Source: Clitopilus passeckerianus (taxonomy: Eukaryota; Basidiomycota; Agaricomycetes; Agaricales; Entolomataceae). From it: 64,000 nt of DNA. The notes beneath the pieces were generated by a model, which worked only from the letters and a program-made list of their open reading frames with translations, ran no database searches and was not told where the DNA came from. The stretch's first letter is position 1; the number at the start of each line of letters is the position of its first letter. The position numbers were made by a program, and so were the translations under genes. Where the stretch lies: contig CALYLX010000078.1 in NCBI GenBank assembly GCA_944990035.1, forward strand, positions 1 through 64,000, read 5' to 3'. Below, in pieces: positions 1-12,467 of this stretch.

Positions 1-825
1 GCACTTGCTTTGGATGAGCGCCGAGCGCGCTTCCGACCAAATCTTTGGGGCGAACCTATCGCATCGCGGGAAGAGCTCTCGACACCATACCGGAGCTTCT
101 GAACCGAAATAAGGTTTCTCGGGATGCTTGGGTTTACAAGCCCCCTGCTGTCTCAGATGTCAAGGAGGTGTGGTTTGCAGGTATGTCTCCCAAGGAACCT
201 ACACAAATTGATAAATGGTTCTTCAGGTGCACACGCAGATGTCGGAGGTGGCTCACATGAGGCGACCCACCCCACGAGCCTCTCGAGAATCCCTCTTCGT
301 TGGATGATCAGGAATGCTTCCTCACCGGGACCGGGATCCTATTCAACAAAGAGCGACTCAAAGCCAATACAGAACTGGATTCGGACGCATTGACGAAGTT
401 TCCCGGGGCGTCCATATCCATAATATACCGGTATCACAAACAAGATACACTGCCATTCTTCCAAATATGAAGATAGCTTCCGATCTCCTCGACGTCATGG
501 AACGCATTTATGATCAACTCGAATTAGCAGTTCCCTGGTGGATTCTCGAGTTTTTACCACACCGTTCGGTCTATCAGAAGCAAGATGGTTCTTATGCACA
601 TTGGCGGCAGTTCGTCTAACGATTACTCTTACACGACTCTTTCTCTGATTTGTTTCTTCCAGACGCAACTATGGGAATGGCAGACTGGTTCCTGAAGCAG
701 AGCCTGAAATCCTCGTGCATAGGTCTGTCGACACTCGGATCAAGCAAACAGAGAGCAAATACTTACCCAGCGCACTGAATTGGGATCGCATTGTTGGTTT
801 GAATGGCTTCCGATGGGTCGATTGA
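1..825 (+). pseudogene. 3' part of a DUF2235-family gene, frameshifted
   Basis: The region keeps recognisable pieces of the fungal DUF2235 (alpha/beta-hydrolase-like) family but not one open frame. Visible pieces are ALALDERRARFRPNLW at the window start, DVKEVWFAG joined across a short intron (about 181-227) to AHADVGGGSH, SLSRIPLRWMIR, then ECFLTGTGILFNKERLK in a different frame, WWILEFLP, and a terminal RNYGNGRLVPEAEPEI piece ending in TGA at 823-825. The frame changes near 100-115, near 309-312 (WMIR to ECFLTG, one G short of the expected reading) and again near 430-470. The 5' part lies outside the window. The family is known as uncharacterised hydrolase-like proteins; I infer that this copy is dead. 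Family assignment rests on memory of the family's conserved blocks. Confidence 0.7.
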
Positions 826-1775
826 TTCACCTTCCCCGGTTTTTACACGTTCGTCTGTATTTCCCTACCATTTACCCATGTTTATCTTCAGCTATTGCAC
901 ACGCCTGAAACTCGAGAATTACTCTACGTCTGGAATTTCCAAGGAATTTCGTTAACCCTACAATGTCGCAATTCAATTATAGTTGTGATATTGAGACGTG
1001 GTGGTATAGAATCGGACCGATGATAAAGCAAGCGAAATAATAAAGCAAGTCCTGGTGTAACACGCATGACCTCGTGAGATGCCCAGAACGTGGTCCCCAA
1101 ACCGAGTCGTCCAAGGGAATTTCCGAGCTGGCGCTAACTTGAATGTTTCCATTGGACTACGTTCTCCGCCGGCCCGTTTACTTCATTTCGTTTCTCTACG
1201 GCACACACGGAACATGGTGCAAAATATGGTATTTCTTTATCTTTATTGGCTGGAGCCTTGCGGCCTGAAGCTCGATCAACTCACTTCAAGACGCCCATCA
1301 TGTCAACTTTGTTCATTCACTCTGACTCCCTGGAAGGACTGACGCCTTACCATCTTCATGGTCGATATCACACCTCGGCGCTCATAGCCTGACTTGCCGG
1401 TTAGCCCTCACTGGTATGACATTCATGAAGTTGAACGCATGTCAGCCCAAGCGCCAAGGCCGCATGGGGCCGCTTGATAGTGAGTCTGATTTGAAACTCG
1501 TCCCCAGACATTGACATGCCGACTGATACTGTCTTGTTTGCAGGAAATGAACGTGCTAGGACACTGTTTCCTGAATGTGATCTTGCAGCGATTGGCGCCC
1601 CATACGTCCACGTCGCACGCGTCAAGCAGATACGAAGGTGACATGGGACCCGGGATACCATGTCCGCCGCGCGACCCGTGTTTACAGTTACAAGTAACCA
1701 TATATCGAGCCTGCAGCGACTATGGTCCCGTTTTCTTCCTTTCATTCAATTACTCAATAATTTCGTTCTTCAACG
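826..1775. other. Intergenic, no gene seen
   Basis: Nothing convincing is coded here. The last 200 bases lie upstream of the Pom152 copy A start codon and probably hold its promoter and 5' leader. Confidence 0.5.
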
Positions 1776-4700
1776 ATGTCGGCGCAGCCTCCTGCCTTGC
1801 CTCAAGCGGATGGTCAGAGCCATCCTTTGATACCTGGGATATCTCAGACCTATCAGGTCTGGGCGTACTACGGCGTCGGTGCGTTACTGAAGGTAACCAA
1901 ATCCCGTTCCTGCATCATGATTCCCGCTGAAACTACATACAGATTGTGAAATACCTCACGCTGGTCAAAATGCCTATCTCGGCCGCAGAAGGCTGGGAGT
2001 CTTATCGAATGTGGTTGCTTATCAACTTCATCTATTGTTGGATACCTCCCGTCCTCCGGCTTCCAGCGATTGCTGCTTCCTCGAAGAAGGGAGCTGCCGC
2101 TCTGCAGTTCCTGTCTTTCTGGGCGACAGACGCAGCAGTTCTCCTCCGATCGAGCTATGCTCAGCCTCTCGCACCAAGTCAGTCTCTTGTACTAACTAAT
2201 GATTTCTGTCGTTGAGCAAACTCGTTTAGGGATTTCATATTTTTGGCTATCGGCCGCGTTACTTAACCCTTTTACCGGGACCTTCGGAGAACATGCGAAG
2301 CAGGAATTCAGTTCGGCGCGCATCTCCCCTGTGGATACAGCTCGTCTCAACCCAAAATATGCGAGTTTTTGTCTTCGGCCTGAAGACCAATCAGTATTGG
2401 TCCCGCTCACACTCCAATACCCTGACTTATCCGGGGTGAAATTCGCCTTCACACCACTCAGCTACGATCAGCGTCCCCAGCGGCAAGAGCATCAAACACT
2501 TTCTGCTCGCCAACTACGCGATATGAAGCACCGACTTGCCAATTCCACGGAGATCGCACGAAACGACGGCGAGAACGTTGTATTTCTTGAGGTTTTACGT
2601 CCAGGTACAATCTGGATTGAGCGCGTCATCTATTTCCCCAACCTAGATGCTCGTATAATAAACCCCTCGAAGTCACTGTCCCCTCTTGCCCCAGAGCCCG
2701 TTTTGCTGTTTTGGCTCCTCCTTCAGGCGATCTTCGATGTCAAGGATGTGAAACCAACAATTCACCTCTCATTGTCGACGCCTATGGAACGCCTCCCCTG
2801 ATGCTGAGGTGGTCAAGAATATTTCATCTGGATCGGATCCCAGCCACCATAGAGAACATCGTACCGAATGCTCCAAATGGCTACCACGGCGGCGCTTCAG
2901 CAGAAATTACCACTGGTTACCCCCAATATCACCTCAGCGACCGCAAGCAGTCCCAAATCATACGATTATCTCTCCCCCTTTCATGCACAGACATTGGTGA
3001 CCACATCTACGTCCTGGATGCAATAATAGATTCCTTTGGCAACGAAGCCCGCCTACACGACGATCTGGTCTCCACGCATCAAATCACGAATAGCGACGCC
3101 ATATACCCGCTGACTGTTTTGCAACGTCCAGCAGTTGTCTTCGAAGATTGCGATGAGAAGGCCCCACGTTATCTGCGCCGCGACTCAGAGTTGCAGGTGC
3201 CACTGGTCCTTATAACAAATTCAACCAACCTACGCGGATACAACGTTGTCGACATACGGATGACATACAGACCGCCCAAAGTCTTGAACAACGGGCCGTC
3301 ACCTGGGGACCCTTTTTTGTGGGAGCAAACGTTCACGGCTCCGGGAGGTGAAGCTAGAATCGAAGTGCCCAGTGTACTTCCAGGAGAATATACGGTTACT
3401 AAAATTCATGACAAGGTAATTTACTGGCTACACTTCGATATGACTTCGCTGATCGCCACATAGTATTGCCCAGGGGAATTCCAGAGGGAGGTGTCATGTT
3501 CAGTCATGGATCTCCCTCCCCCATACGCTAATATCACTAGTTGGTCCGAGATAACAGAATGGTGAGCGGGAATCAAGCTAATCAATTTCAATCAATTACC
3601 CTTATGCAGCTTAATTGGAACAGCTACGGCGTCAAAGGTATCACAGTGTCGATATCCTTCAGCGGAACACCTCCATTCACACTGTACTACACGCTCAAAC
3701 GAAAAGGCCGGCCCGAGAAAGATGAAATACAAATTTTCGATACTCATGATGCGCAATTCGAAATTCAACCACTCCATGGAGGCGATTATACCTTTTCATT
3801 CAACCGACTAAGCGACGCGCATCATCACAACATATTGCTCTCAGCTCCGCAAATCGTGCAAACCGTTGAAAATCCATTATCAGCTGAATTTGTAGGCGAT
3901 CATTTCGATACCGAACTCAGTGGATGGGTGGTCAGGACCTGCGATGATACGATTCCAGTCTCTGTCAAGCTTTCAGTGCGTTTGAGTTCTTCTTCCTTGT
4001 CTTGCCAGGATACTAAATAGCCTTTATATCAAGGGTTCTGCCCCATGGGCTCTGAGTCTAAGGATATCCAGTGATGGTAGCTCGGAATTCAGAACGATAC
4101 AGAGTATACAACAAAATCACTATTCATTCGAGGTGGAGGTCCCAATCGGAGTTAGAGAACGGAGTGGTTCATTTGACGTCGCAATCGGTGGGTTCAAACT
4201 ATATCCTGAAAGAATCGCAGTCAACGTTGTTTGGTAGTCGCTATCGAAGATTCTCGAGGATGCAAGGTTGATGTTGTTAGTCCGGGTCTATTCGTGGAGG
4301 TTCGAGATAACAAGGTATGTCCATGTCCCGCTTAGCTCCTACAATAGCTCAAGCGTCATAAACAGCCAACCGTAAAAGTAGAGGGAGAAGGAATCATCAA
4401 AGGTTTCGAGTCAGAGCTGGTAGATCTTCCAGTCGGGTTCACGGGCAGTCCGGTGAGTTGCTAATCTCAAACCCCTTACGCACCACTCAATCGTTTCCGA
4501 TCAGCCATGGACTATCCAATATCGCCGTGAGGGTATCAACTTGAAGGGCGAAACGTTCACATCAACTCGACCGTTTTTCGGGACAAAATTCCTGTAAAAG
4601 TCCCAGGCTTATATCGAATATTAAGTGTATGTGCTGCCTCCGTGTTCCTTTCTATGGCATTTACACGTTTTTCAGGTCGAGGGCGAAAATTGTCCTGGAT

Positions 4701-6176
4701 CCGTTATCTCTGGTGCATCAACTTTTCAGGTCGACGCCATCCCCAAGCCGTCGGCGGACCTAATCTATTCCGAAGGTGTATCCTACGAGGCTCTCAACAA
4801 TTCATATATCCTCCAACCCTCATGCCAAGGCACCTCGAGCTCTGTTTCTCTTGCCCTCAAAGGTATGCCACCTGTCAAATTGTGTCTATGCTCAATGTTC
4901 GAGCTCTGACCTGGTTTCCGCAGGGCGAAGTCCCTTCCACCTATCCTTCCAAATTACCGAGAAACCAGCCAACGATCGCAAAGTTGTCTACAATCCTGTT
5001 TTCTACTCACCTGATGATCAGTACGAACTTCAGCTCCAGACGTCGAACAACGGTCGCGTCTTTTATGAACTCATTCACCTAATCGATTCTGTACACCTCG
5101 AGGCCAATCGAGCACCTGCCCTACTTTCTCAGAAGGAAAGGCTCATGTTCGAGCAAGACATTCACGCTCTCCCGACCGCACAGTTCAAAGCCAACGGCTC
5201 CATAGATCAATACCTCCATAGGCCATTCGTATCCACAGGCTGGGATAGCTCAGTGGCACTGGCGGGTGTTCCGCCTTTCCAGATTCAGATGTCCATCCGA
5301 CACTTGGAAAGTGATCAACTTGATTTGATAGCAGTAACAGTACCAACCACTAGCTGGAGGATTAGTGTTCCGGAGTACACTTTCCATACGCTCGGTCGCC
5401 ATCTGGTAGAAATCGTTTCAGTTTCGGACGCTTCGGGTTGCCCCCATCAACAAACATTTCTCATGTCTGGCACTCCCTCGTTGTCGATGTCTACCCAAAT
5501 CCCATCATAGCACCCCATAATTCTCACTTTTGTGCGGGCGACATTGCAAGGTTTGAGCTCAAGGATTGGCCCTTGGACAATAGAGTACGCGGTTGTTATC
5601 AAGATCTCGATAAGGCTACCACTCACTTTATTTGATAGCTTTCTTCTAAACGGTCGGCACTACACCGAGGAAGTCTCGACATCAATGTTTTCAATACCAC
5701 TCGATCGTCCCGGGCAATTGTCAATCACGTCCATCAAGCATAGTGATACTCGCCGACCAATGGCACTTGATGTTTCCTATCAGATTCTTGCTCGTCCTTC
5801 TGCGGTTGTATCGTATCCAAACAGCTTGGGACACCGTGATAACCTGATTGGTAAGTTATAAAAAAGCTAACGGACCAACTCATGGTGACATCGATTTTGA
5901 CAGGCGAACATGTCTCCGTGAATTTTATCCTTCAGGGCACTCCTCCTTTTACCTTCACCTACCAACGAGTCAATCCTTCTGGTGAGGGCGATCCTAGCAT
6001 GGGCAGCAACATCCGCGAAAGATACACTGTCAATGATCTTGAAGCGAATCATTATACCCTTGGTGCTTCGTATGAAGGTGAGTCCAAGGATTTCCGGCAT
6101 TGACCCGGCTATAACATTCTTGCTAGGTATATGGGAGGTAATTGACTTGGTAGACAAGTATTGTCAGCGCCCATAA
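1776..6176 (+). pseudogene. pom152: Pom152-like nucleoporin, copy A (frameshifted)
   Basis: Pom152 is a transmembrane-ring nucleoporin of the fungal nuclear pore: N-terminal membrane segments followed by a chain of Ig-like repeats in the perinuclear space. Here the N-terminal part (KYLTLVKMPISAAEGW, then a hydrophobic stretch) and the repeats (YTFHTLGRH, GTPPFTFTY, ARPSAVVSYPN) are clear across many short introns; the last exon ends EVIDLVDKYCQRP. The start MSAQPP at 1776 fits copy B. The frame breaks near 2655 (FPNLDAR to PLEVTVP), near 4580 (TRPFF to IPVKVPG) and near 5565 (FELK to GPWTIE); none can be bridged by an intron. A fourth break near 5430-5480 is shared with copy B. The gene faces copy B tail to tail, 272 bases apart. 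I infer a decaying paralogue, conserved over its full length. Confidence 0.8.
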
Positions 6177-6448
6177 TCTCCGAGATGTGATGGCCAGCAA
6201 AGATGTGTTTATTGCTCGATTCTGTACATGCATGCCTTATCCATTGAAATCTTGTGCTACTAAGTACTTGCAATGTGTTTTGGGACTTCATCGGAATGGT
6301 GACATTCAACTGGAATAATGGCAACTGTCCTGAGGTGTCCGAAAATTCGACGGACTAATCAGAGAATCAAGGAGCCAACAGCAACCATTGTCCACCTATA
6401 AATTTGACAATTGATGTCGAAGTCGAAGGAATAACGCAAACGTGCTGC

Positions 6449-9400
6449 CTAAAGATCGACATGCCAGTCAAGGGTGCGGCAGTATTTGTCCGCAATTTGA
6501 ATCACCTCCCATTTTCCTAACGTCATCATTGTTGAGATCCATGTCCGCCTACGAGTATTCACGGGGGTACTTACCTTTATATGAAGCGTCCAGAACAAAA
6601 TTATGGCTGCGTAGGTTGAAAACCGCGTGTTTTTCATCTGGTTGCTCTTGACCATAGCCATCAGGGTTGTTGACACGTCGGTAGGAGAAGGTGAAAGGTG
6701 GTGTTCCTAGAAGTGTAAAGTTTACGAAGACTTGTTCACCTGCACGCGAGGATGTGTTAGAACAAAAGTGCAGTGTCATCATCCAACGTACCGATAGGAA
6801 TATCATGTACGACCCTGTTTGGATAAGTTACCAAAGCGGAAGGGCGGGCGAAGACTTGGTAGCTTAGACTGATGGGTGTATGGGCGTCATGATGCGTTAT
6901 ATCAGTGATCTTCAGTTCGCCAGGTTTATCCAGAGGTAAATTCCAGGGCGAACATGATATTTCTTCCATTTGCTGGTGACCATTGAGGCGGTAACTAGAC
7001 AACATCATGAGTGGAAGATTTCGGCATCTCGTGAGACCACTACCACTTACTTGATCCGCCAAGGAGGCGTACCTTCCAGATCGAATCGAGCAACATCCCC
7101 AACGCAGAAATGTGATTTGTATGGATTGGTGATAGGGATCGGAGATACATCAACAAGGAGGGGCTGGTTGACGATTCAACTCCATAGGGACAACCTGAGG
7201 CATCCGTAATGGAGATTATGTCGACAACATGCCTGCCGACAGCTCGAAAAGTATACGCTGGGATATGAATTCTCCAATCGACATCAGATACGTCAACACT
7301 CAGTAGGTCAGCTTGCCCGCTTGCGACGTGTTGTATAGAAATTTGTAACTGGAAGGGCGGCAGGCCAGTCAAGGACACCGACCCGGCCCAATCCCAAGCC
7401 TGGAAAGGGTGATGTAAGTACTGTTCGATCGGCATCTCTGATTTGAACTTTGCAGTTGGTCTGGGAAGAACGCGCTGCTCAAAAAGGAAACGCTCTGGAT
7501 TCGGCGGGCGGCGCTCAGCGCTTATGGGGTAGACCGAATCGCCGAGTTGCACTAGCTCGTACAGGGTGTGACCAATGGTGGATGTCTGGAGTTGCAATGT
7601 GTAAAGGTTGCTCGTCGAATAGAATGTAGGACTGTAGGCCAGACTTGGACCATCTAGTCCCACTTCCGTAATCTTGAAAGCAAGCTGGAACGGGGGTGTT
7701 CCTTGGTTGCAAAAAATAACACGAAGGATGAGCCGGGTATTAGGTATGCATGGTCATAATCCCTTACCGGTCAGGTCAAGAGCGACATGCTCAGATGAGA
7801 GTTGGCAAGATGCATGGAGTATGTGTGATTTATTAGAGGCTTCGTACGTCCAACCCTTTGGGTAACTGAGCTCTATTGAGGGTTTAGGAATTTTGCGAAC
7901 TTGCACAGAAGAAGCATTTGACAGGACCATGCCGGGGCAGTCGCTGTTTTCGACCTGACAAGGGTTAGCCTATGCTTCTTCGGCGATGGAATCGCTAGTA
8001 ATATGCACCTTGATAAGGCGGTAAACACCAGGTGATGTGGCAGGTATCGAAAAGAAAGGAGTAGTGGCTTTGACACTGGATATACGATCTGGTTCATGAC
8101 CTCCCTCTTGACGGTAAGTGATCGACCAAGGCTGAACAAAGAAGTTAGTACGGCCGCCATAGAAATATAAATGGTTCAAGTACGGCAAGCCCAGAAAGTT
8201 GAATAGGGAGTTCCACAGATCCCGAGTCGAGGACATCGATCACACGTTCTCCGATGAACTTGACCATAGGCTGCAGAAGTGTGATCAGCTCCAGATTTAT
8301 AAGGCATTCACGAAACCCACTTTGCCCTCTCGAACATTAATAAAGAGTACGGAAGTAGTAACATTGACTTGACATCCTCTGGCATCTTCCACCGTCACTA
8401 CGTTCTCGTAAGATGGTGTGGTTCTTGTAAGATGTTCTACCACTGACCTATTGCTACATTGAACGAAGTCTCTGTCCCCGTTATGCCAAAGGGCACCTCC
8501 ACATTGAAGATATAATGACGATCTCGTATGTTACGGAGACTCCTTTTCTGCACACCGCTAGGACCTGCAATTTGGAGGCCTAGAGTCCACGGGGGTATTC
8601 CTGGTAAAAGCGCAATAATTAGTGGGGCTTCCAAGAGACGACATGAGAAAACTAACCAAAAGTTCGACGGCAATATCAAGAGTATCATCGCATGTATTCA
8701 GCGTCCTCTTGTTCGACTCGGAGGCAAAGCTCCCGCTTAAGAACTTGGCAGTGAGGGGTTCATCAATCGATTGAACGATGGGAGGAACCATGATCGATAC
8801 GTTCTGGTAATTCGCATCGCTTATCTGAACAAATGATACAACATAGTCACCCCCCTGAGATGGCTGGATGCTAAAACGAGCGTGGGGATGGTTGAATTGC
8901 TTGACAACATCCAAGGAAGAATAGCCTTTAAGTGAGAGGGTATAGTGAACGATAAAAGGCGCAGACCCATTGAGAGTCATATCAATTGAGACACCCTTGA
9001 TTCCGTAGCTGAAAATAGAATCAATCTCTATTCGGAATATATGTGTGCTTATCGTAACCTACCAAGCGGTCAGAGATTGCCAGCCAACTTCAGCAAAGGG
9101 TAAAGGATATTCAATTATGGAACATCGTTCTTGGGTTTCAGCCTCCCCTTCGCAGTACTGAAGGAATTTGTCAGCTTGGTCTGACTTGCGAGGTATGGCC
9201 TGACATACTCGATCATTGATTTTGAAAACGACATAATCCCCTGGGAAGATGGCAGGAATTTCGAGCCAACTCTGCTCAGGAGGTATAGTGAAGCTCTTTT
9301 CCCAAGGTAGGACATCCATATACCGAGCATCGTCATAGGCTCGTCGGGGCGGTCGGTACCTCATTGACACATCAACAACATTGTGACCATGATGGTTTGA

Positions 9401-10866
9401 CGCATTTGTTGCCAATATCAGAGAGCCATTGAATCCTTGCTTCACGAATTGCGGTTTGTCGTTACCACAGCCTTCGATGAACACGCTAGGCCGTGGTAGA
9501 ATAGTCAGAGGGTAGATACTCTCCGAGGTTTGGATATGCTCCGTCGACACCAATGCATCATGCAATGCCACGTCGTTACCGAAGGCGTCAATGACGTTAT
9601 CTAAAAGGTAGATGTGATCCCCGATGTCGCCACAGGACAACGGTAATGTCAACCGCACATGGTGAGGGTGGTTCGAGCTTTCTGGTCGGTATTCGCTGTG
9701 CCGAAACATTGTCCCGATGAAGTGAGCACCTGGTGAGTTCGGGAGGAGATTAACGAGCACACCAGGGGTGCGCATATCGTGGAATAACCTAGACCACTTG
9801 AGGGTCATGGGTGGTACGCCAAACGCGTCCACGATCAATTGGGAGTTAGCGGCATCACAACCATGGCATCTGAAGTCTCCAGTCGGGGGTGGTGGAGAGA
9901 GAAAATAGGCTCGGGGGCAGGTTGGAACGATGACCTCCAAAGGACCATGAAGATGTGCATCAAGGTTAGGGAAGTAAAGGACGCGCTCCAGCCGGAGGAT
10001 TCCAGGGTGGGAAACCTCAATATACAGCAGGTTTTCGCAGCGGTTTTTGCAATGGTCTGGCTGAGCAGCCTCATATCGAGTCTTGATAATCTGAAGATCC
10101 CGTGCTGAAAGGAAATCATGCTTGACTCGGCCCCGGTTGGAGTTGGTATTGGTGGAGGATATAAATGAGTACTTCAACCCCGATAGATCCTGGTGTTCGA
10201 AGAGTATCGGTATGAATACTGGCGTGCCACCTAACGCAACGCAGAACGGGGACTGAGTGGGATTTAACCGTGCGCTATCCACGGGAGAGATACGGATTGT
10301 GCGATAGCCTTGGTTCACGTAAATTTCAGCCGGTGTTCCAAATGGGTTCAGTAAAGAGAGTAACATGCGTTCCCTGGATGTACCTAATCAGGTTTTGAGC
10401 AAAGGGTGCCTGGATATATAGGGGAGCTTGACCTACGTTGGTCAACATATTTGACATGATCAGAGGCAAGGTGTATGCCCATGGTCAATGCCCAGAATGC
10501 ACAGACATACAGAAAGAATGCAGCTCTCGATGGATTCGGTTTGAATAGGAAAGGAATTCGAAGCAGAAGCGGGATTAGACAGTAGAATAGATCGATAGCT
10601 AACCACCAACGATAGATCTCCCATCCTTCCGCAGCGGAGTAAGGGAGCTTTACAATGGTGACGTATTTGACCACCTATGAAGACACGAATGTTAACGTAG
10701 CGGAGGAATGACGGGCAATCAGAGTATTCACCTGAGCTACTGCTCCAAGCCAATAATATGCACCAATTTGTCTTCTCAAAGAGACAACTCTTGCTGGAAT
10801 TAGCGGAGGTGGTACAGAAGGCGGATTGATGGGGTTGGTTGCCGTTGTCGGGGCAGGGGTACTCAT
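6449..10866 (-). CDS. pom152: Pom152-like nucleoporin, copy B
   Basis: This is the second full-length Pom152-like gene, convergent with copy A. The start MSTPAPT at 10866 is followed by membrane segments (GWEIYRWWLAIDLFYC, then LYVCAFWALTMG), a long uninterrupted exon (about 9059-10366) and Ig-like repeats such as GTPPFTFSYRRV and GIPPWTLGLQI. It ends IADKYCRTLDWHVDL. It is intact at the three positions where copy A alone is broken. Two problems remain: the exon junction near 8601 is one base out of phase (a missing G before GIPPW would fix it), and near 7165-7185 the frame changes between DASGCP and QPLLVDV exactly where copy A changes. The gene is therefore either slightly damaged or has splicing I cannot see. 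By family knowledge it would anchor the pore ring in the nuclear envelope. Protein similarity to copy A is moderate, so the duplication is not recent. Confidence 0.75.
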
Positions 10867-12467
10867 GGAGAGCGAGGAGGTCAAACGGGGTAGACAATGA
10901 TAGTTACTAGATTACTAGAAGATGTTGAGCAGAAGCCCTCCATGCAGTGCATTGCCACAATTACCTCTTGCAAGAGAAATCTGAAAACCTGGGGAAAAGG
11001 GCGAGTTGGTGTCCCGGGTCCTAGATGTAAAGCATCACTGCAATCGCGATGCGCTGCCACCTTGCTAACTTTCTGGCGATATAGGAGGTAAAATTTCGGC
11101 ATCAGGGGCAGATACACATGGATCCTTCATGAAACCTTTACGTCCGAGTAAGTGGTGACTCTCCAGAGTTATTTAGCGCTTGAGGTAAGTTGAAAACACG
11201 CAGAAATGATACGCATGGCCGAGATAGAAATGGTCACAATTCCGATAGCAATACCGCAAGGCCATGATCTGCGCAGGCGTAAATCCGTGGAGCGTGGGTG
11301 CGTGATACAGGTCGGGGAAGCTACGTCGTTTAAGCGTGTTAGCGCTACGTTGACAACTGTTAATACGAGTACACCTGTTTCCATTCTAAACTGTACATAC
11401 CTGATGGAATGTCGGTAAACGCCCGTAGCAAGCGGTAAAATCAAATTGTGCTAGTGACAATGCCACCGTCAGATACTTGTTGGACTTGACATGAGGCTAC
11501 TCGACCGATCGGACGGGTCTAGAAACAGCGCAATTTAGAAATGCCAGAGAGGAAAATAACTGTTAATTGTGCTGTGATTTTTCGCAGCGTGTTGATCCCG
11601 GAAGATTCTTCTCCAGGGTCAAGATGTTGCAATGACAGAACTGCGAAGAATACTTCGCGGCGCCTAGTGGGAATGAGGGTCGGTGCCAGCCTGTCTCGGG
11701 CTATCGGCAACATGCAGATTCAGCTCAAATCCACAGCGCGAACTCATTCGACATACCTGTGTGTGTTTCTGATGAGCGAAATTAGTTAGAGCCGTTCTTG
11801 GTTCGAGTTATGCTCTCTCGTTTCGAGGGGTGGACTAAGCCAGCGCTACATTCAAGTTAATGTGCCATGTCTGTGGGTAAAGCGCTGAGTACCGCTTAAG
11901 GTTGGGAGTACCATCAGCATGCCAGGTATTGACAACGAGAATGTTCGGGCATGTGGGGAGGTGCTAATGACGTGATCTTGTGATATTGAGAACGCCTGAG
12001 AGACGAGCTGACGTGCGCTAGTCACAGGCGCCAGAGAGAAGAAGTTTCCGGTATCTGGGGGCCGCAAGATTAAGTACACGCATGAATCGCATTCTCGTCT
12101 TCTAGCCAGTCGCAAGTAAGTCTGCTGTCAACCTGCAACGCCAAGGAAGCCTGGAAGAGGCTGTTTCTGCCATCGCTTGTGTGTTTCCAACGATTTTAGG
12201 GCATCAGGCTGGACTTCAACAGCGCTTGACAGCGACACACGAGTTCTCACGAGAAAGAGTAGGCAGGAATTATTACAGTGATCGTGTGGCTTCATTTGAA
12301 TATCTGAGCGGTAAATGTCCCGCCAACCGAGGTTGGCTCGACTGCAGAACAAGATGGTGGTGGTTACAATTTACCCCGTGGGAATTCAGAAATTATTTCG
12401 TTAGCCGAATTGCCAGGCTGGTCGGAACGGCATACCAGCCAATTCTGCTGTAGACCGTGTCCAAAAT
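10867..12467. other. Gene-free stretch of 1.6 kb
   Basis: Only short overlapping open frames occur here, without consistent splice signals or family motifs. The first few hundred bases should hold the Pom152 copy B promoter (read leftward) and the last part the rsm10 promoter. I see no repeat structure. Confidence 0.4.

Noticed and set aside
1079..1342. 87-residue plus-strand frame
   Set aside because: No family motif, no splice signals, no similarity to neighbours; probably chance.
1776..10866. Recent palindromic assembly artefact for the Pom152 pair
   Set aside because: The two copies differ widely in protein and intron sequence, which excludes a duplicated-contig artefact.
11169..11444. 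Minus-strand frame with hydrophobic residues, first thought to be another DUF6533-like gene
   Set aside because: No W-motif, no 66-nt exon and no coherent splice sites around it.
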